Made by a program: the position numbers and the translations under genes. From Sporothrix humicola (Eukaryota > Ascomycota > Sordariomycetes > Ophiostomatales > Ophiostomataceae): 64,000 nt of DNA. Under the pieces are notes generated by a model. That model saw nothing but the letters and a program-made list of their open reading frames with translations. It made no database searches and was not told where the DNA came from. Location of the stretch: assembly GCA_021396245.1 (NCBI GenBank), contig WNYE01000054.1:124001-188000 (forward strand), written 5' to 3'. Position 1 is the stretch's first letter. Each line of letters opens with the position of its first letter. Below, one piece after another: positions 41,429-52,395 of this stretch.

Positions 41429-42733
41429 TCAAAATCCGGCCCCCAGATCAAAGTCAAAACCGAAGAAGGGATCAGGCGCAGCCGGAGGGGGCGCCGGCTT
41501 CTCAAAGCCTGAGTACGGGTGCCGCTGGACCCAGGCATTCTTGTCGATATGGTGCACCGGTTCCCATTTGTCAATGGGCACAATGTCCTTTTCTTCGACA
41601 ATGGCGCGGTTGGCGTCGCTCATCGACAGCATGCAAAGCCACCACAGCGCCAGCTCCGCACTCATGAGAGACGAGCCGACACCCACGTGGCCATATATCG
41701 GCACCTCCATATTCCAAGGCACGGACATAGTCAACACCTTCCAGTCGGAATAGGTGCCTCCCGAATTTGTAGCGCTAAAGCAGCAAGCCACAAGCTCCTC
41801 GTCCGTCTGAATGTAACCATACCGCGTGCCGGTCTTAGCACAGAGGTTGGCGAGCTGGCGGATCGGCCACTTTTGCTCCTTGTTGGCAGCGCGCGGGTTC
41901 TTTATGAGCGTGCTTCCTTTCCACTTGGTGCTCGTGCGGCTCAATCCCACCACCAGAACATCGCTCTGGTGGTTGCCCAGCGCAATAACGTGGCCGATCG
42001 TCGTCTGTCGATGAAGCCCCGGGACAGCGGGACTCATAGCATCTCCGACTTTTTCGTAGTCGTGGCGGAGGAGCGCGCCGGGATGCAGATGCATGGCCTG
42101 CTTGGCGTACTTGACCAGCGGCATGACTCTCTCGTCGTTCCAGGCGATGATGCGTTTGGGGCCGTCGTCGTCCACCACCGCGAGGCCTTGGAGCTTGGCT
42201 GTAGACGGCATCATTGCAGCGACTTCTGTTGGCATAGGACCATCAAGAACATGTCCATAGCTCTCGTTAAGCGCGTGGATGTTGAAGGCAAGCCAAGGAC
42301 GAAGCTCAACCTCTGTCGGCCAAGCAGCCGATTTGGTGTTCCCGAGGTCTGCTGCATGGCATGGCACGAAGGGCCTATCCGGAACAAGAGCGCCGCGCAA
42401 CGTTGGCCTGGGATGGTCCATGGCGAGTTCGAGGTTGTGGATGGCGATGTTTGTCGGAAACCTGGTTTACTAAGAAACTAATTAGTTTGAAAGCCAAAGA
42501 TGGGATTTTGTGTGTGGGGGACAGACTGAAGGCAGGACTTACCAGCTTATCTTGTAGCGTGGGAGTTGGAGATGAGATGTTGAGAATGTGGGAGTGTTCG
42601 GCAACTGTGACAGACCAGGGGAGGGCGGGAGAGAGTGTGGTTTTTTATGAACTCTGTCTCGCCAATGGCATGATCTTTTTCTGGTCCTTTTTGTCTGGAT
42701 TCTGTGTGGCCGTTTGGAAGCCTGGCGACGCAT
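41429..42733 (-). CDS. uncharacterised fungal protein, two exons
   Basis: Exon 1 is 42733-42543 and exon 2 is 42461-41429. The 81-nt intron has a GTAAGT donor and an ACCAG acceptor and restores LQLPRYKISWFPTNIAIHNLELAM across the junction. The model gives 407 residues. Recognisable but unassigned segments are MDHPRPTLRGALVPDRPFVP, HRQTTIGHVIALGNHQSDVL, TRYGYIQTDEELVACCF and GHVGVGSSLMSAELALWW. The tail is Pro/Phe/Asp-rich. I recall similar TDEEL-type proteins only as hypothetical fungal proteins, often in accessory regions. The first 40 residues (MRRQASKRPHRIQTKRTRKR) are basic and poorly supported, so the true start may differ. There is no signal peptide or membrane helix. Function unknown. 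Confidence 0.62.
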
Positions 42734-43731
42734 TTTTGCGACAAATTTCGCGTGAGAATCTCGATTTGTGATGGATTACTGCCTTCTTCGCGGATGAGCA
42801 CCTATTGGGCTGGTTGATATGATAAAGGCACGACTTGTCACTTTTCCTGCCCGTCGCGATGCTCTTTCTGGCCAATGAGACGCACTAGATGTCGCCCTGG
42901 CAAAAACGCAAATGCCCTGCACCTTCAGCCACATGCATTCACTGAAACATGAATGCCCCGACACATGGGCGAAGGGGCAGTAGACGTACGGAATGTCTGA
43001 GAAAATGGCGGAGCCTGACGGCCCTTTGCTTAATTACTTCTCAGCTGAACGCCTCTTGTTTCTTGTTTGAGTGCAATATTGGGTACGCCGACATCCTTGG
43101 CTTTCAGCTTTTCCGTCGTTTCTTTGTCGTATTCGTTTTCTTCCGCACATGCGCAGCTCGCCGGCCCTCGCCGTCTCATGATCTATCACCTTCCATAGAC
43201 CCTACACCGCCCCCAGATGCCACACCGTCTGTATGTGGTTCAGCATCTCTGTATTGCTGGCCGTCCTCAGATCCAATGGAGGCGTTGTTCAATTTATCAA
43301 GCGGACCCTGTCCAAGAAACTTTTTTCTTGATCTTTTACGATTTCCGCATCGGCGTTGCCGAAATGAACAGGAGAAAGGTGTAAAGACTGACGATTTGGA
43401 CGTACATGTCTACGTTGGGCAACATGGACGGTGGGTGCTTTGCTTGATCTTCGTTGACCAGTCAGTATTTTCTATACCGCCCGCTGGTCAACTGTGGAGA
43501 TATACCCGCTTAATGGGCATGTGCAAGAAATATGGCAGACATGCGTGCCATCCATACAGGCAACCATCGATCGCTTCCATGGGAGTCACAATCATGGAAT
43601 GCACCAAGATTAGCTGCGTTCGTGAGCAATTGCCATGGCACAAGCAAGGGGAGAAGATAATAAAAAATAAGAAGAACAATCATTCATATATTTGCAACCA
43701 AAATGCATGCATGCTAAATACAGGTCTCAAC
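42734..43731. other. intergenic region
   Basis: About 1 kb between two minus-strand genes. A 302-codon plus-strand open frame starting at 42949 covers most of it and runs into the FTA2-like gene's 3' end; it has no domain and is not called. Confidence 0.5.
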
Positions 43732-45163
43732 CTAGGCTCGAATAGCCTTTTCTCTCTCCTCTATCTCTTTCGCCTTCGCTTCAAGGCTCTCATGGAAGAA
43801 TCTGGAAGGGTATATCAAGCCCTCATCGCTCGCGAGCCACCTCAACTCACTATGTAACCCGAACTTCTCATTCAATTTGGCCGCCTTCTCTGGCGTGCAG
43901 TCGAAATACCACCTCTCGGGCTTCCTAGGCAGCTTCAGTGTCTCACGCCGCTTTGACACAGTCCCCGGTTCCTCACAAGCAAACGCCTTCCAGTCAAACC
44001 TGCGCGGATCGACCAGTGCGTACGCACGCTGTCTCTCCTGTTCTCGCCGGGCGGTGGGGCGAAGACTGTATGCCATGTCCGGGAATCTCTGAGCATAACG
44101 CGCCTTTCTCGGGAACACTACCAGGTTGTCCCTCAGCTTAGTCTTTTGTAGGGGTTTTTCTTCAATGGTCTGGAGCAAATCCTCAAAGTCCCAAATATCC
44201 GTCATAGCATGCACGAATGTTTCCTGCTCCATGAGCTCAATCTCATTGGCGTTCAGTCTGGGATTCAGTTCTGGATTAGACATGTAATGCGGCACCGTGA
44301 TGGCTGTACTGAAGTCGCAGAACTGCATGTCCAAAAACTGCTCGCGTCGGATGTCGAGGTTGAAAATACCCAGTTGCTGTAGCCGGATTGTGTTTCGTAA
44401 AATCTTGCGCGCATTGGCCAAGCTGAAGTTTTGTGGTGGCGCGTAAGGGTGGTCTTTGTAGAGGATGAGGTCTTTTGCTTTTTGGGACACCTTCAGCGTA
44501 TATCCCGGGCCACCGTCCTCGTGCTTCGCCAATTTCTTCAAGATGCAACGGATCGGTGGTAGTTTACCGCTTCGTTCACCGGGATAAAGACCACGCATGT
44601 CCACGGCGCCCGGACACTCGCTGTTACCGTTGACCTCAAGCTCAAACTTGTCCTGTAGCTTGCGCTCGTGCTTCTCGTCTAGCAGCACGTAGCCATAGCA
44701 AGGGAGAGCGAGCTCCTCGTGGCCGGTCTCTTTCAGCCGGCCAAATGCGCGACACTCGCTGTTAAACGGCTCCGAGTATTGGCCCAAAGCAGACATTTTG
44801 ACGCGTGTTCTATTGAAACGTTCATCGTCACCGGGACCAACCCAGTCTTCTTCGTAACAAAAGAAAAACTAAAATGGAAAAAAAAGTAATGTTAGTAGTT
44901 GTATTATACTCGTAGTTATCAACCACAGAGAGCTTGATACGGATACAGCCACGTACCAGTTTAAGAGCGTAGTCTTGTCCTTTGATTCGGACTTTGAGGA
45001 CGTGGGAATGAAGGCCACCGCCGAGATAATTGAGGAAGTCAATATCCTGGGGCCCTTGAAAGTCAAAGGGGGCAAGCTTGGGGCCCGGGCACAGGGGCCA
45101 CGGCACCAAATCGGCGTCAGACTCTGGCCAGTCGGGATAGAGTGGGAATTTGGGCGAAGGCAT
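43732..45163 (-). CDS. FTA2-like protein (kinetochore Sim4 complex subunit family, kinase-like fold), two exons
   Basis: Exon 1 is 45163-44957 and exon 2 is 44868-43732. The 88-nt intron (GTACGT to TTTTAG) is phase 0 and joins QDYALKL to FFFCYEEDWVGPGDD. The protein has 447 residues. The N-terminal half resembles a degenerate protein-kinase N-lobe: DFLNYLGGGLHSHVLKVRI (glycine-loop-like) and DYALKL (the beta-3 lysine). Then come NSECRAFGRLKETGHEELAL and PCYGYVLLD. LRNTIRLQQLGIFNLDIRRE and FCDFSTAITVPH replace the catalytic HRD and DFG motifs, so it may be inactive. This is the pattern of the FTA2 family, named for a fission-yeast kinetochore protein but greatly expanded in filamentous fungi. 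A true kinetochore role is doubtful. Confidence 0.8.
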
Positions 45164-46578
45164 GGTTGGAAAGTTGTAAAGATGAAACTTTGAAGATTGG
45201 GAGTTTGCGAGATTGTGCGACTGTAGAAGTTGTGAAAGTTGAGAAGGCTGGGAAAGCTGGGAAAGTAAGGAACCGCGAGTTATTGTCCGAGGGTGAAGAG
45301 CAGACAGATAAAAAGTGAAGTGGGAGAGAACAGGCTGGCTTTATAGAAAATCCGTCGGAGCAAAAATCAAGGCAAACCGGGATAGTGATGAAGACAACGA
45401 GAAATATAGAAAAGGGGGGAGGGCAGACAGGTAGACAGACATGCAGGCAGGTGGTAAGGAGGGCAGTCAATTGGGACAATGGCTGGCCGGAAACAGGAAA
45501 AATAAAACCAAAAAGAAAGTCGAATAAAACGGAATGAAAGCGTGCAAAAGAGGCGCATGTGTGAGTGAAAGAAACGCTACCAACCGGAAATTTGTCTGCA
45601 ATGTGACAAGGGGTTTTTCTGGTCTTCCCAAGACAAACATCCGAGGGCAAAGGGTTACCGGCAACGTAGAGCCCGACAGATGCAGGAACCAGGCGTTGTC
45701 CAAGTACCGACGCGTTTGTCACCAGGTACGTTTGAGAGATTTACACAAACGATCTTTGTCAAAGATCGTTCTTGTCGGTCGCCCTTTATTTTTCTTTCTT
45801 ATTATTTTTTTATTTTTTTTTTGTTCTTTCATTTTTGTTCTTTCATTTTCCTTTTTTCTCCTTTTGTGACTTTCTTTCACTTCATATTGACATTTGCTTT
45901 GCCAACTACGGAAACGGAAACATGTGGCTGTAAAAATAGCAACAGGTCTTCCAGCCGGTCCGTTGGTCTGCATTTGGCCAGTCCAAAGGGTCCAAAGGGT
46001 ATCGTGGCTTGTCTTTGTCTGCCTTTGTCGTTGTCCGTTCTTGGCCTGTTGTTGACCTGCGCTTGCCCTGAGCTTGCGCTGATGTGGGGCCAAGTAAGCT
46101 AGCGGACATTCCCATTCGCGGGCGTGCTAAATGTGGGGCCCTTGTCATGTAAGTGGTTTCCAGCGCTGGCTTGAGCATGTCGTGTGCTATCTGGCCGGGA
46201 ATCGACAGTCCACCATTTTGAGCGGAAGCTTTAATTACATACAAATGTAAAGTAGTCGTGATCTTCATCATTCCACAGGTCCGAACTTGCATTCGAATTA
46301 CTATACATAACTGATCTTGTCATTTCTTTTTTTTATTTGGTACTTTTAACTTTAATGAACCGAGTGATTTTCTTTCGCGCCTTATTGATCACGGGCATTT
46401 TGCAACAATAGAGAACGAATGCTATGGACAGCACAATTGTTCAAGAAGCGTGTTTTCGTAGGTTTCATATTTTACAAAGGCTTCATGGCTCCTTTTTGAT
46501 TGACTCGAAAACTCGAACCATTTTGCGAAGATGTTTCAATTTATCCACCATAATCGGAAGGAAATATATCCACGAGCT

Positions 46579-46611
<33 letters not shown>

Positions 46612-46936
46612 AAAGAAAAGCTAATGCCAAATTTACATATAAAATTCAAAAAGGAAATATTTTTGTTCCTCAGGTAAACTGTCGAAAACATGATAGGAAG
46701 ATAACACAAGACTTGTTTCCATTGCCAGCCAAAATGGCGGTCAGGACAGGCCCTGTAAGGCTGAAAATTTCTGCCACTTTAATGCGGGCCCCCATGCACG
46801 CAGTCGTCGGCAGCGGTGAAGGAACTATGATTGCCCGAAAGGCCCCCACCCCCGTTTGACGTCGGTTGGATGCCGGGGAAGAATTCATCACAGACGCCTA
46901 AAGGCACCGCATCCTTTTGCGCCAGCCACGACTAGG
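45164..46936. promoter_or_regulatory. divergent promoter region of FTA2-like and APH-like genes
   Basis: 1.77 kb between divergent ATGs. It contains purine-rich segments (45170-45560), T/C-rich DNA (45780-45890) and an A30 run. No protein-coding signal is supported. Confidence 0.5.
46580..46609. repeat. A30 homopolymer
   Basis: Thirty consecutive A followed by GAAAAGAAAAG, about 330 bases before the APH-like ATG. A poly(dA) element in a promoter can exclude nucleosomes; an old retroposed poly(A) tail is an alternative, but no inserted gene is visible upstream. Confidence 0.8.
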
Positions 46937-48652
46937 ATGCTCACGTTATTGACGGGCTTCCTTAGACGATGCGGGTCGGCATTGTTTGCCCCGTTTCGGG
47001 TTTTCTGGCGCGTGTTGTCCTGGCCATGGCACAGGCTCGACTCGCCGCAGGCCCGTCGGGCCCGACTTGAGGCGGGGCGACAGCGGCGGCTCGACGATCA
47101 CGGCTATCCGCGGGCCACCGAGGACCAAAACTACTTTGTCGTCAAGGCTTTTGTCGAGTCCATCAACGAAAAGGCCGTCTGTGCGCTGACGGCGCGCCTC
47201 AACCAGGGCATTCCGTGCCGCGTGGTGAAGCGGGCGCGCGGCAGTTTCAATTACTGTCTCTTCCTCGAGTTTGACCGCCGGAAAACGCCGCAGACCGTGC
47301 GCTGGGTCGTCCGCCTGCCGATTAGCCACACCGTCGATCGGCCGTGGGACAAGGTCGTCAGCGAGGTCACGACGATTCGCTACATCCAGGAGCACACGAC
47401 CATCCCCGTGCCGCGGGTTCATGCATTTGGGCGCGAGGCAAGCCTGGTGCGGCGACGCGATGTGAGCAAAACAGACGCCAAGCTCAAACGCGCCGACCGG
47501 AGCAGGCAGGACGAGGACGAGGACCAGGACCAGGACCAAGGCCAGGTCTACATCATTACAGATTACGTGGCTGGCACTACGCTGGACACGCGGCTCCTGA
47601 CCACAGTCGACCCTGCTCTGCGACAAAGCTTCTACCTCCAGCTGGTGGACATCCTGGCGGAGCTGCGCAAGCTCGAGTTCCCTCGCATCGGCTCGTTGGT
47701 TCCTGGCCCCAGGACAGACATAGACGACTTGTTGGGCGACCAGCCGGTCAAGGCCGTCCTTGGGCCCACGCTCTCCATGCTCGACAATATTTTGTGCCTC
47801 CCCCGTCCGCCCATGTGGAAAAAGACGGCGCAGTACATGGACCACCAGTTCGACGTCTTGTACGATCTGTTCGCGGAGCCGGCCGGCAGTTTCGACAGGG
47901 AGACCAAGCGCGAGGAGCTGGTGGGCCTGGAAGGCCTGCGGCAGCTGTTCCGCGGCGTCGCCCGCATGGGCCCGCGCGGGTCGGGTGGTCCGTTTATCCT
48001 GAACCACTGCGACCTGCGCTCGCCCAACATTATCGTCGACGACCAGCTGCGCATCCAGGCCATCATCGACTGGGAGTTTACCGGCTCCGTCCCGCTGGCC
48101 CTCTTCACGCCGCCGTCGTGGATCACCGGCTACCACAACCACTCGGAAGAGACGAAGCCGCTGATCCACTTTGAATTTCGCCAAGCACTCCACGCACGCG
48201 CCCAGGAAGACAAGACGAGCCGGAAGATGGAGATCGAATGGTACGGCAAGGGCGCCGCGGCCGCGCCCGACGCGCCCCTTTCGCCCAACACGCTCAAGCG
48301 GTTCTGCATCGCGCGCATTCTGCAGAAGCCGCCCGAGGCGGTCGACCTGTTTTACGAGTTTTTGGCGGGCGACCAGGTGGGCGACTCCCTGTCGCCACGC
48401 ACCCGAACCACCGACGAGGACAAGGAGGAGCTCATCGCCAAGTACTTTGAGGACCACCCCACGGTCGTTGCCATGGTGGAGGACGAGGTGCAGCGGCGGT
48501 ACGAGCAGTCCAAGACGTACCGCAAGTACCTGGATGACAACGGCATCTACGAGCGGCTGGAGGACCGCGACCGCTCCAATAAGAGTAGTATCCGGAAAAG
48601 GCTGGCGAAAAAGATAAAGTTAAAAAAGGAGGACAAGAAGAAGGATAAATAA
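46937..48652 (+). CDS. aminoglycoside-phosphotransferase-fold (APH) kinase-like protein
   Basis: The 571-residue protein has no introns. The N-terminus (MLTLLTGFLRRCGSALFAPF) is hydrophobic and may anchor or target the protein. The kinase-like lobe includes RGSFNYCLFLEF and VRWVVRLPI with the following EVTTIRYIQEHTTIPVPRVH. The catalytic Brenner motif is NHCDLRSPNIIVDD (His357, Asp359, Asn364) and the metal-binding Asp378 lies in IIDWEF. Both are intact, so phosphotransfer is plausible on a small molecule or protein. An acidic Asp/Gln stretch interrupts the N-lobe (residues 191-203), and the C-terminus is Lys-rich. The ATG at 46937 is used because the longer frame begins with TTG. It is divergent from the FTA2-like gene. 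The substrate of these common fungal proteins is unknown. Confidence 0.87.
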   Translation: MLTLLTGFLRRCGSALFAPFRVFWRVLSWPWHRLDSPQARRARLEAGRQRRLDDHGYPRATEDQNYFVVKAFVESINEKAVCALTARLNQGIPCRVVKRARGSFNYCLFLEFDRRKTPQTVRWVVRLPISHTVDRPWDKVVSEVTTIRYIQEHTTIPVPRVHAFGREASLVRRRDVSKTDAKLKRADRSRQDEDEDQDQDQGQVYIITDYVAGTTLDTRLLTTVDPALRQSFYLQLVDILAELRKLEFPRIGSLVPGPRTDIDDLLGDQPVKAVLGPTLSMLDNILCLPRPPMWKKTAQYMDHQFDVLYDLFAEPAGSFDRETKREELVGLEGLRQLFRGVARMGPRGSGGPFILNHCDLRSPNIIVDDQLRIQAIIDWEFTGSVPLALFTPPSWITGYHNHSEETKPLIHFEFRQALHARAQEDKTSRKMEIEWYGKGAAAAPDAPLSPNTLKRFCIARILQKPPEAVDLFYEFLAGDQVGDSLSPRTRTTDEDKEELIAKYFEDHPTVVAMVEDEVQRRYEQSKTYRKYLDDNGIYERLEDRDRSNKSSIRKRLAKKIKLKKEDKKKDK

Positions 48653-48911
48653 GAGGAACGCGAATAAAAGAGGTCAAATGACAAAAGGATATACACGATA
48701 CATGAACACATACGATACGAATAGAATACGGGTAGATTTTCTCCTGGACGCGTTTTTGGCCGCGCCCTGCCCGGAATAAGCTAGCGACTGGTCCACGATT
48801 GAACAGTGTGTCGATGTCTGTGTATCCAATATCCCACAATTGTACGACGTATTTGGATATGAATATGGCTATGAATACGAATGTTCCTGCATCAAGACCC
48901 GTCTCCACCAT

Positions 48912-50538
48912 TTACAGAGAGTACCGCATTATTGGGTTCTCCTTGTCGGTCATGTCGGCAAAAGCCATGTGGGTGCGTTCCTCCTCGGACAGGGCGGGCT
49001 GGTGGGCGGCTTCGCGGTCGCGCTTGGCGTTCTCGCGGCTGTAGATCACGTAGAGCACGCACAGAATAATGATGCAGGCACAGAACGAGGCGAGCGTGAC
49101 GGCAACGCCCGTCGTGTATCTGGGGGCTTCGCGGCTCAGGAAAGCCTGGGGCGACACAATGTTGCCGAGCGAGTAGGCAATAAACACAAGCGTGTTGGCA
49201 ATGGACTTCTTTGTGTAGCCGCCAACGTTGGAGGCCAGCAGCGAGTAGAGGATGCTGGCGCAGGTGGTGATGGTGTTCATAAAGTAGATGGCGAAGAGGT
49301 GCACGGCGTGCGTCGAGTCGCTGACGGGGATGGCGTACAAAAGGGCGGTGCTGACGACGCCGGGCAGATAGCAGATGATGCACATCAAGATGCGCTTGTT
49401 CTGGCCGAGCTTACTCCCCAAAAACCAGGTCACCGCCAGACAGACGACGCCGACGACGGCATTAATAGGCATCTGCAGCAGGATGGTCTGGTAGGTGCTG
49501 TAGCCAAAGCCCTTGATGATCAGGCCGGTAAACGAGTTCTGCAGGCCGTTGGTCATGTTCTGGAAGAAGACGGCCAGGGCCAGCAGCCACACCTTGACGT
49601 CGCGCAGCGCCTCGACGATCTGGTACTTTTTCTGGTGCGCGTTCTTGATGCCCGTCTGGTTCGCCTTGACGCGCTGCACGGCGACGCTCTTCTCGCGCTC
49701 CGTCAAAAACGTAGCCTCCATCGGCGAGTCTGGCAGCAGCCACCACAGGCTGATGCCCAGCAGCGTCGTGCACAGGCCGCAGATAATAAACACCCACTGG
49801 TAGGGGTACATGTTGCCGACGCGAATGTGGGCCACGCCGTAAAAGAGGAGCACCACAAACAGGCTGACAAAGCCCGCCGAGCAGTACCACAGCCCCAGGC
49901 GCCGCGGCTGCTCCTCCTTCTTCCACCAGGCGGCCGTGATCATCACCAGGCCGGCGTTGAGCGGCGCCTCGAAGATGCCCAGCAGTATGCGGCAGACGGC
50001 CAGGCCGGCAAAGCTGGTAGCAGCGCCCGTGCACGACAGCACAACGCCCCAGGCCACAAAGTTGATGGTGATGTACTTGCCGGTCGGGAAGCGCTGCATC
50101 AGGTAGACGGACGGGTACTCGGCGACAATGTAGCCGACGTAGAAGAGCGTGATGAGCAGGCTGTACTGCTGGCCGACCAGATTGGCCTCCTGGATCATGC
50201 CGTACGTGGCGGCCGTGGCGAGGGTCTGGTTGTCAGCGATGGACATTCATATTTGTTTACATTCAGGGGCGTTGGTGACTCACATTCTTGTCAATCAGCT
50301 GGATGCAGTTGATGACCATGAGCAGCGGGATGATGCGCCAGTCAATCTTGCGGAGGACCGCCTTCTCCTCGTCGGGCGTGGCTGCCGTGTTGTGGGCGGC
50401 AAGGTACCGGTAGGCCTGGTCGTCGTTGACGGTGTCGGTCTTGTCGAGCGCGGCCTCTTCGTGGGTAATGTCCTGGGCCAGCTGCGGCATCGAGGCGTCC
50501 GGCTTGGCGTCGGCCGATGGCTTCTCGTCATGGGCCAT
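48912..50538 (-). CDS. MFS permease, anion:cation symporter (Dal5-like) type, two exons
   Basis: Exon 1 is 50538-50284 and exon 2 is 50225-48912. The 58-nt intron (GTGAGT, branch GCTGAC, end ACCAG) is phase 0 and joins NCIQLIDKN to TLATAATYGM, the expected first-helix to loop junction. The 522-residue product contains LVGQQYSLLITLFYVGYIVA, YLMQRFPTGKYI, RILLGIFEAPLNAG, WWKKEEQPRRLGLWYC and LASNVGGYTKKS, the set typical of fungal allantoate/ACS permeases. Twelve helices and uptake of an anionic nutrient at the plasma membrane are expected. It is divergent from a beta-glucuronidase gene, making a glucuronide or uronate an attractive but unproven substrate. Confidence 0.92.
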
Positions 50539-52395
50539 TGTATGCGCGTGGGTGAAAGTTGAAGAGGTATTAGAATAGAAGTCGAGTAGGGTATAACTTG
50601 AAGGAAGGAGAAAAAATAAATAATTCGATAATTGACAATGGGCCCAAGCTGGCCTGCTGTATCTATATAGACTTCATCATGACAAAGGGAACAAAGAATG
50701 CAAGTAGAGTTTGGTTGCCCTCCGTCTTCTTTGGCTTCTGCAATGTCTGTGGCGTGTTTTCCCCAGGGTCTTCCCCCACACCTCCACGTTTTTCGTCTCT
50801 ATCATTGTCGGCTTGTTTATAAGCTTTGCCCATTTGTCGGCTTCTGCGGTTATTCTTCCTTTGTGGCAACAATTCCTCCATCTTGGCTGCTCTACCCTCT
50901 CCAATGATCCACTCTCCATCTGGAGTAAGGACTCGCTATCCAAACATGGGGTAGAATAAAATCAACGCCGCTCTGCCGGGATGGCCGCCATCGAATCTAC
51001 GACGTATTTTTGGTGGTACACAAAGTAAGCCTTCCATTTCCTGACAAGTGTGATGGTGGTGCTTGTATTGGCTTGGAATTGGCTTGGAAGAGAGGACTGG
51101 AGATACTGGGGAAGGTGTCGGGGTGCATGTGGGAGACGTCTCCACCCAAACATCTAGACCGATCAACGTTCCCAGGAAGCCGCGCCACGAGCCTTTGTTT
51201 GTCACTTCATCTTGGCCAGGGGCCTTGGAGCCACCAGGAAATTTTCCACAAATGGTGTGAAAGACAAAAAGTAAAAGACAAGGCATGGTATTCAAAGGAG
51301 GTTCAGGCTGAGTATGGGGAAGATGCGTATCTGGGGGGGGGGACCAGTTCGCGTCACCAGGGTCCACGGCATATGCTTGACATGGAGCTACGAATGGATA
51401 TACGGAGAACTTTGCGTGACAGTACGGTGAATCGTTGTGAAAATTATGTGTTGTATTTCCGCTGAACATGAATTGGGAAGGTGTCTGCGAGCACCGTACC
51501 CCACGTTCAAGGTGAAGTTGGTGTTAGTCGTGCTTCTCATTTGGGACTAGCGTGGCATCGGGACATAATTGCGGCATCTTGTGGGCGGAAAGGGGCGAGT
51601 CTCAGAGAGGGCGGCCAATCAGGGGTGGACGGAACTTGCCTTGTCAAATAGTTCTGTGGTTTTGTTCTGTGGATTTTTGGTTTAATTCTGTGGTCAAAAC
51701 CGCCACAAGGCTGGGCGCCAACACCCGGTAGCCGACAGAGCCAATCGGAGGCAGCCGCTCTGCGTTATGCACCGTCCCCATTCGTGTTATTCATTTCTTT
51801 TAAACCAACATGCCAACCACACTCCATTACAAAAACGCGATTCTTGGAAAGGCTGGCAATCAAGGGTGGCAAGATGTATGTTTCCCAAAAGGAACAGACG
51901 ACACGAGTTTGTCCGTCTCCACAGGTGCTTGGATGAAAATCGGCGGGACGTGGTTTGTGGAAAATAAAAATAAAAAAGTTTTTGTGCCAGCCCAGAATGC
52001 CCCAGATAATCAAATCTAAATGTTAGGACAAGAAGTCCGTCCGTGGAAGTCGGCAGATGGAGTGCGGAGACGAGCCCATGGGGAACAACAGGTTCTCTGG
52101 GGACAAAAAGGAGGGGAGACGCAGGTACGGAAACAGCTGGTCGTATACGTCAATAGGGATATATATGAGTATACATTGTTTGTGTGTCCTGAAAAAAAAG
52201 CAACAAGAAACAAACATAAACAAACATAAACACACTGTTCCCAAACAGGCCACAATCCAACAATACCATCATAAAGACCGAGAAATCAAAACACGCCCAA
52301 GAAGATACCCCATACCCCAAACCCCAAACGCCGTGACCACACTTTTATTCTACGCCAAACTATCCCGCAGTCACCAGTCACCACTTCCTACCAAC
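50539..52395. promoter_or_regulatory. divergent promoter region of permease and beta-glucuronidase
   Basis: 1.86 kb between two start codons. It holds a CGG-TAG-CCG inverted pair at 51726-51734. A/C-rich DNA at 52200-52395 (with two ACAAACATAA copies) is probably the beta-glucuronidase leader. Overlapping open frames on both strands around 50936-51469 lack any family resemblance. Confidence 0.5.
51726..51734. promoter_or_regulatory. CGG-N3-CCG inverted pair
   Basis: CGGTAGCCG has the same half-sites and spacing as the element at 16040-16048 before the arylsulfotransferase gene. It lies about 660 bases before the beta-glucuronidase ATG. With nine bases, chance occurrence cannot be excluded. 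Confidence 0.3.

Noticed and set aside
42949..43857. 302-codon plus-strand open frame starting with ATG
   Set aside because: No recognisable domain, abrupt composition changes, and it runs over the 3' end of the well-supported FTA2-like gene on the other strand.
46580..46609. A30 run as the tail of a retroposed gene
   Set aside because: No coding or repetitive element precedes it and no target-site duplication was seen; several similar homopolymers occur in other spacers.
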